Assembly (NCBI RefSeq): GCF_026210795.1
Contig: NC_089444.1
Location: 2,594,501-2,658,500, forward strand
Reading direction: 5' to 3'
DNA: 64,000 nucleotides
Source: Rhizophagus irregularis
Taxonomy: Eukaryota > Glomeromycota > Glomeromycetes > Glomerales > Glomeraceae
Shown here in pieces: positions 37,946-51,428 of the stretch (the first letter of the stretch is position 1; each line of letters begins with the position of its first letter). The translations under genes and the position numbers were made by a program. A model generated the notes under the pieces. That model was not told the origin of the DNA, ran no database searches, and saw only the letters and a list, made by a program, of their open reading frames with translations.

Positions 37946-39479
37946 GCCACTTTTGAAAAATTATGTAATTGCTTGCTCCAATGTATTAGGAATAATTAAT
38001 CATCGGATCAAAAAAAATTTTTTATATGGAAACAACTGATTAAATCACTTTTATTACTATATATAAGGAGAAAATTTTACGCGATATTAAAGAATAAGGA
38101 CATTTATTAAATCTGCCTAATGAAAATGCGTACTGATTAAACTACTTTTGCTTATCAAATTTGTTTATCATTGGTGGAACTACAGTATTAGTGTTATGAT
38201 AATCGTAAAAACTGATAATCATAGTTTTGACGAAAAAAACTACATCGCGTCAATAAAATTAATCCCGGATGTCATTATCATATATACGTCACGCATGTTA
38301 AATAACGAAATTAAACTCAACCCTGCTTTTTTCTTTTTTCTATCAATAAAGTATCAATCTAATATACATTAATCAGAATTTGTTAATAAAAAAAATGGTG
38401 CGATACAGAGCACAACAGTCAACAGTATTCTTAAGGGTCATCCGATTAAAAAAAGTAATTTAAATATAATATAATTAAAAATAAGAGCATTATTGGCTTA
38501 ATGACAAGATATAAGTTTCAACATCTTGAATTATGTGACCTGTAACAGTTCTTGTATATTTTTGCAAAAAAAAAAAAATAAGTAAAACATTAGGAGAAAA
38601 CAAAAATATTTATTATAATATTATTTTTTAAGTTGGTTTACTTTAGTATATACAATTTTTTTTTTTATAATATTATTCATTATTTCCAATTCTTCATTTT
38701 TATGTGAAATTTCATATTTTTGATTAAAAAAAGATAAGAAAAAGTTTTCGTCTTCCACTTTAATTAAAAATTTTTGGAAAAATTGTTCAATAAAGCTTTT
38801 CATTATAACAAATTTCACTTTTAAAAATTACTAAAAATTATTGGCAAAATTTTCAAATTTTCTTTATATATTTTTTTTTTTTTAAAAAAAAATGCCAGTA
38901 TTTTGATCAATAATTAACCCTTGTTTTTTCAATTCACGATTATAATTTTTTAAAAAAATTGAATTTATGGTAAAATTGCAGCCAAATTTGACCTGCAATT
39001 GCTTAATGTTTAAAAGGATAATTGGAAGACTTTTGAATTTTAAGTTACTATGATAGTATATCCGTTATTAAAATATCGAAAAACTGATGTTCAATATAAA
39101 TGAGGGATATTAATTGCTACCACCTTTTTAAATATTTTAAATATTTATTTTAATTTCTCTTCTGATTAACCAATCATTATGATTATGAAGGAAATTATAT
39201 TTCAAATCATAAGCAGAACATCTGATATACTGTATGCGCTGTAAATGTTTCACATATTGATAAAAAACAATATATACTAATTTGTATATTACATTGTTTT
39301 TTAATATCATATCATAGTAAAACCAATTCTTCGACTAGTGACGCTAAATTGATCATAGATTTCTATTACTAATTTGAACAGTGTAACGTTGACCATAATC
39401 ATCGACTTAAAATTTCAATGATCAACGATCAGCCAGATTTTTTTTTTTAATCGCATTCTTATTTTTGTATAACTGCATC
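37946..39479. other. AT-rich spacer and ELP2 upstream region
   Basis: No supported gene. It includes the promoter of the ELP2 gene. Small frames at 38148-38372 and 38621-38818 have low-complexity, AT-driven composition. Confidence 0.45.
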
Positions 39480-42400
39480 ATGTCATCTTCAAAAATATAT
39501 TTAGAATTTACTAGTATAGGATGTAATAAATTACCACAAATAGCATCATGGGGATATGATGGTTTATTAGCTTTTGGAGCAAACAATTATGTTGCTTTAT
39601 ATTATCCAGAGGTAAAAATTAAGAGTAATTTTTAATTTATGATAATAAATCATAATTTTGAATAAAAATTTTTTAGGACCCAGAATCTAAGGGTATTATT
39701 GCAACATTATCGGGACATAAAGATAAAGTTAATTGTGTAGAATTTATAAATAGAGGTAATAATTATCTACGTCTTTATATGATGGGTAGTATATATTGAT
39801 AAAATTGACATTAATCTTTTTCATTTTCTTTAAAAGGAGATGAAATAAATCAAACGAATATTGCAATAATTTCTGGATCAGCTGATAAAACTGCTAGAAT
39901 ATGGAAAAAGAATAAATCTAACAAAGTAATTCATTTTTACATTGTATATTACAATTATCAAATTTAATTGTTTTGTAAAAAAAAAAAATAATTTTTTGTT
40001 TAGTGGGTTAATTCCGCAATATTAGAATCACATAATGGATCAATTAATACGTTAGGAGTTGTCAGATCAAGAAATATTATCGTGGAAAAAGATTTATTCG
40101 CTACAGGATCTTCTGATGGTGTCATCAAGATTTGGGAAAGATGTGAACTAGATGATACCAAAGGTATCGTGTTTTTTGTTGGGTTTAATACGAATGAAAT
40201 TTTTTATTTATTTATTTATTTATTTTTACTTTTTTTTTAGATTCAGTTGAATGTATTCAAACAATTAATCTTGGATCAAAATATCCGATAGATTTAGCAA
40301 TTTCTCATTTACCAGAATCTAAAGGTAATGTTTTATTTAGACTAAACTTTAAGGGAAATTTGTGATTTTTGACAGCTAAAATATTTATAGTGGTGGAACC
40401 TCTTCTTTTGTAGTTCCAATATTAGCTTGTGGAAGTACGGATAAAAGGTTATTATTATTTGTACAAAATAATGGCCAAGTAAGAATATTAAGCAAGTTTT
40501 TTCTTAGGACTATAACATTTTTTACTTATTAATTAGATGAATTGAAAATTGTAGTTCATTGAGTCACTATCGTTACAAGGACATGAAAATTGGATTAGAT
40601 CTTTATCATTTGCAACTTATACAACGCCAATATCACCACAAAACTTATCATCAAATGACATTAAAAATGAATATAAATTACAAGAAGGTGATTTATTATT
40701 AGCAAGTGGATCACAAGATAAATATATTAGAATTTGGAAAATTAGCCTTGTTAAGAATGATCAAGAAGAAATTGATAAAGAGAAAGGAAATGAGAATGGA
40801 AATGAAAAGAAATCCTTGATTAAAGATTTACTGGCTAACGTTTTGGATGATGGAACATTGTAAGTACGTTGAACTCTTAACATTTGTTTAATAGTAGTAA
40901 TAGTAAAAAATTTTTTTTTTTGATTTAGCTCTGGAAATAAAGTGCAATTAAGTACGAAAGCTCATATTATTGATGTCGAAGTAGCTAAAGATGGAGAATC
41001 ATGTGTCAAGTAGGTAATAAATTTGATTGCAAAAATCTTTTTTTATGTTATAATATTTAAAATTGCTTTTTTTTTGTAGTAAGCGATATAGTATTATGTT
41101 TGAAGCGTTGCTTATGGGGCATGATGATTGGATTTATAGTGTATGTTGGCAACCACCATGTTTAATTAAAGGTTTGGAATATTTTTTTTTTTTTTAAAAA
41201 AATTCTTTATCGAAGATGTTGAAAAATTTTATTATTAATTCGATCTTTTTTAGATTCTGAAGGAAATTTAAAGTATCATCAGCCAATGACCATACTTACT
41301 TCATCATCAGATAAATCCATGATGATATGGAAACCTGAACCTGATACGGGCGTTTGGGTTAATTTGGTATATAAAATATACAAATTTTGTGAATTAAATT
41401 TTACATATTTGAAAAAACATTAACCTTTTTTTTTTATTTGATGAAGACAAGAGTTGGTGAAATTGGCGGATATACACTTGGATTTCTTGGAGGATTATTT
41501 AATAAGAAGGGAAATTATATTATTAGTCATGGACATACCGGAGCTTTTCACTTGTGGAAAAATATTAGTCAAGATGACAACGATAGTGAAGGTAAGATTA
41601 AAGTTGTAATTTGCAGATTTTTTTTTTTATTTTAATATATAATAAAACTTCTTTCTTAGATTGGCAGCCGCAAGTCTCAATAAGCGGGCATTTTAATTCC
41701 GTCAAGGATATTTCTTGGGACAGAGGCTTTAATTATCTTACATCAGTGAGGTAAAGTCTCTTAATATATACTTGTAAAATACCGATTTGTTTTTTCTAAT
41801 TTAAAAACCTTGATCTTTTAAAGTCTTGATCAAACAGCTAGAATATTTGCTCCATGGTGTCGAAATATTGACAATGATAAATTAGCAGTGACTTGGCATG
41901 AAATCTCAAGACCACAAATCCATGGTTACGATATAAATTGTTTTAGTTTTGTTAATAAATGGAGATATGTTAGTGGATCTGATGAAAAAGTATGTCTAAA
42001 TATATGTATTTGAATTAATTTTAATTTTATATATTATGAAATCAACTAAATATATCGTAAATATTTTATTAGGTGTTAAGAGTTTTTGATGCACCAAAAA
42101 CATTTGTTCAATCTTTGTCAAAATTATTGAATAATCCAGGAATTCTGGAAGAATTGGTAAGTTGAATTTATAATTTTTTTACAAGATCATTACTCGGGTA
42201 AATTTACTTGGTCACGTGATATTAGTACTCATAAGATCTTTTTCAATTTGGAATAATTAATTAATTAGGAATCAAGACCATTAGGAGCAAATTTACCAGC
42301 ATTAGGATTATCAAATAAAGCAGTATTTCAAGCAGATATAAAAAATTTTGAAGAAGCTGCTCAAGAAGAAGAATTTTTAAGTAGACAATCTTATTCTCAT

Positions 42401-43704
42401 TCGAGCGCTACACCTAATAGTTTACTACAGACTTTAGATAAACCACCTTTTGAAGAACATTTATTACAACATACTCTTTGGCCTGAAATTGACAAATTGT
42501 AAGTAAAAATTTTTATTCCTGAAGATCAGTGCTCGTAGTTGCTTAATTGAGGATTTTAATTACTGAATATTTATATTAAAGGTACGGACATGGATTTGAA
42601 TTAATTAGTGTTGGAGCTAGTAATGATGGAAAATACATTGCAAGCGCATGTAAGGTTTAGTATCACGTTTTAAAGTTCTTGAAATTTGTTCCCTGCTTTT
42701 TTTTTGTATTTTAAATATTTTTTTTTTTATAAATTAATTTAGGCAACAATAGCAGAACATGCAGTAATTCGATTATATGATACATCAACTTGGAAAGAAT
42801 TGCCAAATCCATTACAATCACACACATTAACAGTAACACAAATCAAATTTTCACATAATGATAAATATTTATTATCAGTATCTAGAGATAGAATTTGGTC
42901 GATATTTGAAAAATGTGAAGGTATATATTTTATTATTTAATAAATTATTTTCAATATAATTTTGAGATATATACTATATATAAGTATTTTTTATATAGGT
43001 ACGATACCTTATAAATTTATTACAAAAAACAAAGCACATTCTCGTATTATTTGGGATTGTTCTTGGAGTCATGATGATAAATTATTTGCAACTGGATCTA
43101 GGGATAAGACAGTATGTTAATTTTAAAAACCTTTTACAAAATTTTCTAAAATTACAACTATATTTAACATATTTATGTTTGTAGGTAAAAATTTGGACGC
43201 AAATTAAATCTCAGGAACAAACCCAATGGGATTGTAAATCTACTATAAAGTTTCAAGAAGCTGTTACAGCAATTGACTTTGCTCCTATATTTATTAATCA
43301 AAGGTAAAAATTCCTTTTTATAAAATAGTTTTAATAGTAGTTAAATCTTAAAGAAAAAAAAATTTTTTTCTTTTTTAGATATTTATTAGCTATTGGATTA
43401 GAAAATGGGAAAATATTTATTTATCAATCTGAAGATGAGAATCAAATAGAAAAATGGAATGAATTTATTGAAGTTGATAAAAAGTAAGTAAAATAAAATA
43501 AAATAATAATAATATATTTTAAAATTTTGGTCGTTATTAAAATATTTTTTTTTTTCTTTTAGCGAATGTCACGTTTCAAGTGTTAATAAATTAATGTGGA
43601 GAAATAAGAATATTCAAAAATTTATGAATAATGAAAATGTTAAATTACAATTGGCTAGTTGTGGAAATGATTACTGTGTTAGATTATTAAATCTTGTGAT
43701 ATAA
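39480..43704 (+). CDS. ELP2: Elongator complex protein 2 (WD40), 21 exons, 881 aa
   Basis: Elp2 is the double WD40-propeller subunit of Elongator, which with Elp1 and Elp3 modifies wobble uridines of tRNAs. I traced 21 exons by GT..AG sites and frame (first 39480-39611, last 43563-43704); they sum to 882 codons including the stop, near the family's usual 790-830 residues. Diagnostic segments: a start with [22 protein letters not shown]-type repeats such as [40 protein letters not shown]; the [17 protein letters not shown] motif; [13 protein letters not shown] followed by [31 protein letters not shown] then [23 protein letters not shown]; and C-terminal [13 protein letters not shown] (read as [11 protein letters not shown]). 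Introns are 65-112 nt. Single-copy, conserved, apparently intact. Confidence 0.96.
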
Positions 43705-45140
43705 TAAATAATACTTGACTTTTTTATTTTCCAGATTCATTTCAGTATTATTTCAAAAAAATACAAAAAAAAAACATACAATTTAAAAAAAATATATATT
43801 ATATACATATCTTTATTTCTTTGCTATCTTTGGCGTATTTACATTAGCATAAAATTAATCAGTTAAATAAATTTTGACCCGTTGAATTGCTATACCCTCA
43901 TTCCTGTTTGCTTCAGCATATCTCCTCTCCATCTCATCTCTTATGATCGGTGAAGTTAGGATGAACCTTTCGCTCATTATGTTGGATAAAGCTGAAGTTC
44001 CACTCGAATGAGATAATGGAAAATCTTGAATCGTAGAAATGGTTCTATGATATCAATATTCTTCTCACAATCGGGAAATAGACATGTATTCGGCATGATA
44101 AGTAGAAGCTTTTTTAAATACATATCCGGTGAAAGGTATGGCTACAGTTGAGCATAGTGATCGCTTTAGGAGGAAGCGTTAAATTTCATTATTACATTTT
44201 GAACATTGGTCTATCTCTGGAAATTCCTTTATCTCCAATGATACCGTCCTCAAGATTTTTCAAGATATTATAAGCAAGGTTCCTACGATTAACAAGAGAC
44301 GATTTGTAAGATTCTGGAGTTTTGCTTTTTTCTCTCGGCATCTTGACTGATTCTGATCTCGACATACTGGATCCTTTCTCTTGGAACAGAATAAAGCTGA
44401 AGGAGGAATAATAGTAAGCTTTTCTCATCTTGGAAAAGGGGATTAAAAAAAAAAGATACTGACCTGTTTTTATAGTGCAGGTAAATATCCAAGAAAAAGC
44501 GATTCCTGGATCTTTACTAGCAATTTCGCACTAAATTTCATGTTAGTCCCTCTTGCTAATCAGGCGATTAGTCATGCACATCATCAAAATCCCCATCATG
44601 CGAAATATGATTGCAGAAAAAAAATAACCATATCAAATATTGTCTTATAAATATGATAATAGCGTGATCAGAGACATGACGCACAAAAAATAAATGCAAA
44701 TCGAGTCTTAGAAAGAAGATAATGTGAATATATATATGTAATCCACAGCCCTTATTCCTTCAGCAGGAATTTTTTCGACATCGTAATGTGCATTTCAAGT
44801 GATCGATCTCACATGACTATCCTTCTATCATATCGACTCGATTTTTATGCAATCTATTTTCGACAGCTTGCTTAATCAAACATCCAATCCAATGCTGTTG
44901 CTTATAGTCAAAGAGGCTTTAGAACGCTAAATAAACTTAGAATATTATTTTAGCTATGGAAAAAACTTACTAATCGTTTCTGATCTTAGTGCTGTGATGG
45001 AGATTACGAACTTTGAAGGTTCTAGGATTAATAGATGATAAAGAAACCGAGATAGTTGATGGAGATGACAGATTCGAGGCAGATGAAGAAGATGATGACG
45101 ATGATGACGATGATGATTGAGATGAATTCGAGACGAACGG
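43705..45140. other. Spacer with small minus-strand frames
   Basis: On the minus strand, a Ser/Lys/Arg-rich 78-codon frame (44428-44192) overlaps a 67-codon frame (44492-44289). They may be the end of a degraded gene; none was recognised. Less AT-rich than its surroundings. A (GAT/GAC)n run lies at 45085-45120. Confidence 0.35.
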
Positions 45141-45464
45141 ATGAGTTATTTAACCTGTAATGAAGAAGATGCATGGAATAAATTTCAAGCCCGGCATCGT
45201 AATATTGTGCTTAGAAACTCACCAGGCACCTTCCAAATATTTCCGAGTAGCAAAATGGATTATTTGACGCATTATCTAGATCTGATAATTTGGAGAAAAC
45301 AATGCATTAACCGACCCTGTGAAAGGCTGGAATCTTCAAGAATATTTAGTGGATCGTATAGATTATTTTTTTTTTCACGCCTAGCATTCTCAAAGCAGTA
45401 TCTATCCTACTCGATTCTTCGGCACTCTTTCATATCCAACAGAATATTATTTCGTTTAAGGTAA
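45141..45464 (+). pseudogene. Unrecognised coding remnant
   Basis: A 107-codon frame (start MSYLTCNEEDAW) lies just after an acidic Asp-rich stretch read in a neighbouring frame (about 45010-45120). Both look like pieces of one degraded gene. No family was recognised. Confidence 0.25.
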
Positions 45465-45519
45465 ATATGCTATGAAATAGTAAAGTAATATATTAGGTTA
45501 AAACAGTTCTGGAATATCT

Positions 45520-45650
45520 CGCACCTGTCCGCCGCAGGACCTAACCTGTTCGCACGAACAGGCTTAGGACAAGGTGCAAATGCAGTTGCCCGCCGCAGGA
45601 CTTAACCCATCGCCGCAGGAAAATGGGCTTAGGACAAGCTGCTAAAACTC
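45520..45650. repeat. GC-rich paired-hairpin element in AT-rich DNA
   Basis: Two similar units of about 45-50 bp: CCGCCGCAGGACCTAACC... at about 45529-45572 and CCGCCGCAGGACTTAACC... at about 45589-45637, both ending GGCTTAGGACAAG. Each can fold: the first around CCTGTTCG-CA-CGAACAGG with TAA/TTA extension, the second around CCCAT...ATGGG. CGCCGCAGGA occurs three times. The composition contrasts sharply with the surroundings. Confidence 0.7.
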
Positions 45651-45956
45651 GCACGAGTGTTCGTTTTCTAAAATATACTTATCTTGTCATCCTGATCGCC
45701 CATAAGTAAATTTAATAACTCCTTTTATACTTGGATGTAATAAATATTCTAGTTTATTAAAAAAACACGTCGATTGATAGTTGATAATGATCCGCGATTG
45801 TGATAAAAATAGTTTACTATTTTTAGCATGTGGTTGTTGGGCTATCATTGTCGATCTTCGTCGCGTTTAATCGCGTAGGTAGTTTATGTTCTCACTTCTC
45901 ACGGTTGTTTTAAATAAATAAAAATCATAATTATAGTAAAGCAATCGAGCGATTCA

Positions 45957-47789
45957 ATGAAAGGTTACATAGATCCTTATTTTTATACCACTCCTTCCGA
46001 ACAATGGAACCTTAGCACTTTTATTACAACATATAATGGATCGAGTTTAGTTAAAGAGAAGATTCTATATTTTTATAAGGAAGGCTTACTAAATATATGT
46101 CAATCATCTGACTTTAGCTATGAGCAGAAAGAAACGGCGGAAAACTTAATTGATTCTTATAGAGCGGATAAGAAGGAATGTGCATACTTGTTTGATGTTC
46201 CCAAAAGTAAATCGGTTAAAACGGCTATTCTTCAGAACAGGGTAAGTATCTTGCATTATTTAAACGAAATTTTTTCATTGTTATTATAGCTAAATTATGT
46301 ATAGTTTGAACTGCTAATCGAATCTGCAAAATCTGCGAACGCGACTCTTAATGCAACATTCATCGAAGCTGATGCATCTGTAAGTGAATACCAATCCTCA
46401 GATCAACAAGTGAGATCAACAAACTATGAGTCGAACCCTTTCAATACAGGATTCTCACAGAAACGTAAATACGCTTTTGATACCGAAGAGGAGGAAGATT
46501 CCGGGGAAGAGTATAACGCAGACAAAACAATCGTTGGCGGAAGAAATACCACTTGGGTGGTAGATGGAATTAACATTCGCCAAAAGCTTACAATATATCA
46601 GGAAGAAAAAAATCTTACAAAATCCAAACCAGAATATTACGATGTGATCTTTTTTAATAATAAAAATCAAGACGGATTTTTAGGTACATTGCCGGAAAGC
46701 ACTATTATAAAGATGAATAAGGAAATTATGGAAGAAATAAAAGGTGCAGAAGAAGAAGACATTAGATCATTATTAAGTAAAATTATTGATCGCGACATCC
46801 ACATAACGAAAGAAAATCTTAAAGAACAACAAAACCATAATGACTCTTTTGAAAAAGAGTTTGCACTATATTTTATTAATCACATGTGGGTCTATATTTT
46901 TCTTGAGAATCGGTAATCAGGTAACTAACTCATTGTTTATACAGGATCGAACTCATAGATAAAAATAATGTACTTCTGGAAGATTTATCCGAGGGAACAT
47001 TCATTACAATGGTTTTGGCACCAATATTGAACAAAATTTTCATTAAAAATAAGAAAGATTGGTATGTCAAGTATGGGGAGACTTGTCTTAGGGCAAGTGC
47101 GGATGATCAAAATTCTCAAAAAAGGGATGAAGAGCGCCGATCCCCTGGAAGGAAAATCGATGCTATTGTTATAATTAAAGAAGAGAAAGAAGAATTTTCG
47201 GTCACAGAAATTAGTGGACCCCCAGCTCAGAAAGATTGGTCACATTTCACGGGGGATCGAATGAAAATAGTCAAGATGCTGAAGACGCTCATGAATAGAT
47301 ATGCAATGCTTTGTCCAAACTCGGACATCAGAATCGTGAAATTGTATGGAATGCAATTTTACTGTAAGTCAATAAATGGTTTATGTTATCATGTTATTGT
47401 CACATATTATTAACCCTAGTTTTCAGTATATCAGCTTATTGTCTATGAGTTTCAACTTAAATACTCCGAAATTTACACTGTACGCGAGGTATTAAAATTT
47501 CCTCTACCACGAACATGGAAAGACATGAAGAAAGCTCATGAAACTGTAATTGGTTTCTTGAATTATGAGGTTTGTATATATGGATTGCAGAGAAAATTAG
47601 AGTTTAAATATAAACTAATAATTTATAAATCAGCAATTATTATTCAGGAGTTCACAAAAAATAAAAGATTTTCTATGGATTGAAGGCGAAAATGATGAAA
47701 CTTCTCAGTCTATGACAACTAGAATGGTTTATTCCCCTAAAGGTCCTAAACTTGCCAAGAAAGCGCGAGATATTTTTAATAAGTTATAA
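45957..47789 (+). CDS. Crinkler-like multicopy family gene, probably frameshifted near its end
   Basis: Exons: 45957-46241, 46305-46912, 46945-47363, 47427-47569, then a last exon at about 47649-47789. The product has an acidic middle (EEEEDSGEEYNADK) and a conserved-looking C-terminal half (APILNKIFIKNKKDW, YGETCLRAS, GRKIDAIV, FSVTEISGPP, GDRMKIVKMLKTL, LIVYEFQLKYSE, FPLPRTWKDMKKAHE, MVYSPKGPKLAKKARDIF). It resembles a large AM-fungal family; the D...E-x-S arrangement (KIDAIV ... TEIS) weakly recalls a PD-(D/E)XK fold in which Lys is replaced. Exon 4 ends in phase 0, but the conserved last exon needs one base less after the AG at 47648, so a frame break or an unusual splice is present. Without repair the protein would end about 14 codons into exon 5. 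Function unknown. Confidence 0.6.
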
Positions 47790-48240
47790 TGTAATAAATA
47801 AATATATTAATAAATTTTTATATATTATTATAATACATATAATTGTCCTTATTTCAATAAGTAAATAATTAAGTAATTAAGGAATATCATTAAGGTATCC
47901 TTAACTGTTGATGCAAACTTTGGATCAAGTGGATAAAAATTATTCGCAATCTTTGTAACAAAAAATTGATGTAATAATAATAAAATGGGAATTATTCAAT
48001 GTTATGTTGCGTAAAGACTGTTGCAGAGAAACGAACTACACTTCCGCTTTATTAATTCAGATGTAAAAAATAAATACAAGTGCGGGGCTTTATCCGTGAT
48101 ACATAACGAATTTTCAATACTAATATACACGAGCCCAATATCTCTATTTTTTCGAACGATACCCCTCTATCTTAGACCTCTTCCTATCGGGTTCTTCGTC
48201 CGAACATGCCCTATCCTTTATTAACCCAACGATCGCGCCC
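47790..48240. other. Spacer, no gene seen
   Basis: AT-rich in the first half. A 67-codon frame at 48021-48224 is unsupported. Confidence 0.35.
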
Positions 48241-48249
48241 AAACCTTAT

Positions 48250-48840
48250 TCACACTATTACGTAACGTTTGATATTCTTCGGAGCCGATTTATAGGGATA
48301 GTGGAAGCCATCATCGTCCCGTTTTTCGTTTTCTCCTGATTGTTTCGTACGAACTCTTGAATTGCTTGATATTTTGGACAAAATCTTCGAGGATACTACG
48401 CCAGACCTTGTCTTCTGTGATGCAAATAAGTCTCGATGATATATGTTGTTAGTATACTCTCTTAAATAAATTTGCGTGAATAAAATTCACGGAAAAATGC
48501 CAAGATAAAAAATTTCATGCCTTCGATTGCGTAATCGAAACCCGGAACTTTCATCACCAATTTTTTCGTGTTCAGGTATCATAGTCAATTCCTTGCTCAT
48601 GAGGTCTCCGCAATATAAAGGGATGTATGGAATATAGTTGAAACGTATTCATTACGTATAGATTCCAATTTATATACAACCAAAGATCCATAATTCTTCA
48701 TCCTGAACAAAATATTCTCCACGCAATGCTTAAAATGCTTGTTGATGTCTTGAATTTCATGGGTTTGGTAGTCTTGAGCCGTATTATATTTTTTAACTTC
48801 GTCCGCCAAGTTGAGTGTCTCATTTCCAAGTGTAGTAGCA
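48250..48840 (-). pseudogene. Remnant of a crinkler-like gene with PD-(D/E)XK-type motif
   Basis: On the minus strand, 48809-48597 encodes THEIQDINKHFKHC...ILFRMKNYGSLVV, followed by a separate piece at about 48440-48310 encoding LICITEDK then NIKQFKSSYETIRRKRK. The E-D-K of ITEDK fits the (D/E)XK part of nuclease-fold proteins in this AM-fungal family. Stops interrupt the reading soon after the RKRK segment. The order of pieces is as expected for one gene. Confidence 0.55.
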
Positions 48841-48999
48841 GAAGTGGAGGTAGAGGCGGGAGTACTAGTTTCAGACAGTGCTTTTATATTGATATTAGGC
48901 TCAGATAAATAAAACGTGTCACGTTCTGGAGCGAGAAAAAATTTTTGTCTCTGCGCATTTTAGACTTGAGCAAAGATTTGTATAAACTGGGTATGGTTT

Positions 49000-49260
49000 T
49001 TTTCTCATTCTTTCATAAGATCATCGAGCTATGCAGTACTTCAACGGCTCTCTAGAATACCACGACGCATTCGACGCAATAGCTCTTCACCGATCAACAT
49101 ATCGCGAGTTAGAAATGAAGTATAATATTTTCTAGGATCTTCCTTTCTCTCCATTGCACCACGGTAAAATCGCGTATCACTCTCCAAGTCACTGCGGAAG
49201 CATTCGCCGGCCCATCTTTTTTTCTCGGCCTCAGTAATTATCAAAAATTTCTCGGATCGA
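49000..49260 (-). pseudogene. Charged coding remnant
   Basis: A 67-codon minus-strand frame (49244-49041) rich in Arg, Glu and Lys (GECFRSDLESDTRFYRG...RKYYTSFL). It looks like real but isolated coding sequence. Its family is uncertain; it lies between two remnants on the same strand. Confidence 0.35.
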
Positions 49261-49499
49261 TACCATGATCAACGGCATATTGACATCATATTTGGGGAAT
49301 CGGTCGACGAGATGATGCAGTCTAACTATTTCTAGAGGAATCATTTGAAAAATTAGAGACACGGGTTAAAGGAATAGGTGCTGTTGAAGCACTTCAGCTG
49401 AAACCAAAGGATTCGTTTGTGCCTCTGATGCAGCAGTCTGATCATCATCATCGGGAATTCCATATTTGGATTTTCGGTGAAGTGATCTATAATCGTTTG

Positions 49500-50260
49500 A
49501 ATATGAAAATAAGTAAATTTAAATAGTATCTGCACTGTATGTTTTGATATAATGAATCTTGTCCACCCCTATTTATCAAATAAATTACCAATTCTTAAAT
49601 CTTTCTGTGTCTGCTTACATAAAATTTTACGCGAAGATAGTATACTTGTCCCTTTGCTTTTTTCTTCACAGCATTATTTTTGGCCATAAAATCTTTATAC
49701 AGACTTTTGAATTCTCTATTGGCTTTGATTACATCTACTTTAGCTTCACATGTATCTTTATAAAGATTAATAATATTCCCATTTGGGCAATCATTGTTCG
49801 GAGAAATTTCAATCGCATGTTTTTATTCCTCTTCCTTGGATTAGATTATTTCCTGAATCAATCCCTGTTCATTTTTTCGTTCATGGGAACTAGTGGGGCA
49901 GATTCTGGGAAACTGAAGATACCTCGGGAGCTGTTTCACGTAAAAGCTTTTTCTCCCTAATCCCTATTCCTCTGCCTAATCTCACCAACCCATTTATGTA
50001 CCTCATCCAAGGAAGCATCAGTCTTCTTATCCTCCAATGACTTCTCTCCACTCATATCCGCCTTCTCACACTCAGCAACCGTATCCATCCTACCATTCTC
50101 TAACTCCTCAATTCTACTCCTGAGCTCTGCATTCTCAGCTTCATGCTTGGTTCTCTCTTCTGCAACTTGCTTTAAAATCTTTTGGCATTCTCTTGCTTAA
50201 GTAAGCCAATCTCGAATTCCATCTTTGAAAACACTTTTCATACATTATTATAAGCATTCA
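49500..50260 (-). pseudogene. Degraded coiled-coil gene
   Basis: On the minus strand, about 50230-49975 reads QVAEERTKHEAENAELRSRIEELENG followed by KSLEDKKTDASLDEVHKWVGEIRQ, a coiled-coil pattern common in AM-fungal multicopy genes. A further piece at about 49700-49610 reads KDFMAKNNAVKKKAKGQVYY. Stops separate the parts. Confidence 0.5.
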
Positions 50261-50509
50261 AATAAATAAACAAGTGGTTTTGGTCAAACAAAGATCCTAA
50301 GAAAAATTTTTATTAATACGCGCAAAAATAAATACAAAAGTTCAGGATGTAGCCCGTGATACATGACGTCTATCTAACGTACAAGGCGAGCGAAACCTAT
50401 TCGTTAATATATTTTTTCATCCTGATTCTTTTACTATCTGATGAGTCATCAACTTCTATTTTATCCTTTAAAAAAACCTACGATTACCCTATGACCTCTT
50501 TCAACCCTT

Positions 50510-50780
50510 GACGCAGTTTTGTGTCGTCATCTAAATATCCTCAGTAAGGGTGATGTGATAGTCCGGCTTTCATGCAATAAATTGGTACCAGTCCGTGGCT
50601 AAAATAGATGAGAGTTAGTAATTTCTCCTAGTATTTAGCTCGTGCAAAAAATCTCACCTGTTGTAACGATCTCATAGAGGTAGTCGAAATCACTCTCGAA
50701 AGCTAATACCCAAGACTTCTTGATTCTGCTTTCCTTCGGTGTTGCAAATAAGTTCTTCGTTTAATGAATCTATTATCTTT
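50510..50780 (-). pseudogene. Crinkler-like gene fragment with a recognisable intron
   Basis: The minus strand reads KKSWVLAFESDFDYLYEIVTT, then a GT..AG intron (about 50656-50601), then TDWYQFIA, a stop, and KPDYHITLTEDI. The F-D-Y-L-Y-E-I-V-T-T...D-W-Y pattern matches the middle of the nuclease-fold AM-fungal family. The in-frame TGA marks it as decayed. Confidence 0.45.
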
Positions 50781-51428
50781 TTGATCGTCTAATCAATTCG
50801 CCTGTTGCTTCATCATCAACGAGATTCTTTTTCTAACAATTTTCTTGACAATAAATATGACAATAAATATGACAGAAAGTAACACTGCCTCGATATTAGA
50901 ACAACACAAGACCTCATTACTTGATTTCGCTGGACCTATGATTTCCATTTACGTTTAATCTCCGCCATACAGTATTGGAAGTCTTTGTCATCGTCGCCAA
51001 TTTTTTCAGTCTCTAAATTCAGAAGTTGTATCTCTTCCTAGCTAGCAAGATAAAAGTATAACCTATTTTTGACTTACCTGAACAGTGGAATCTTTTATAT
51101 GTCATTACTATCGATCCCATTATTGCACAACACCTCATCACTAAAGTCTTTCTGAATTTTGTATAAGCGTCTCAATTTACAATATCGTAACTGTTAAACA
51201 TTTTATTTGTATTACATTAGAATTATGTTATATGATACATCACATTATTGTTTTGTTGTTTTGTTACATAGTATATTACATTGTTTTTTTCTCATTTTAA
51301 ATAATCGTGGCATCAATACGTCAATAATAATAACTACATTAATTTGGTACAAAGGTAATAGCACTTAAGAGATATTAATTCTGATAAAATATTTTCTTGA
51401 TAATTTTGTCGCTTTTTTTTAGAAAGGT

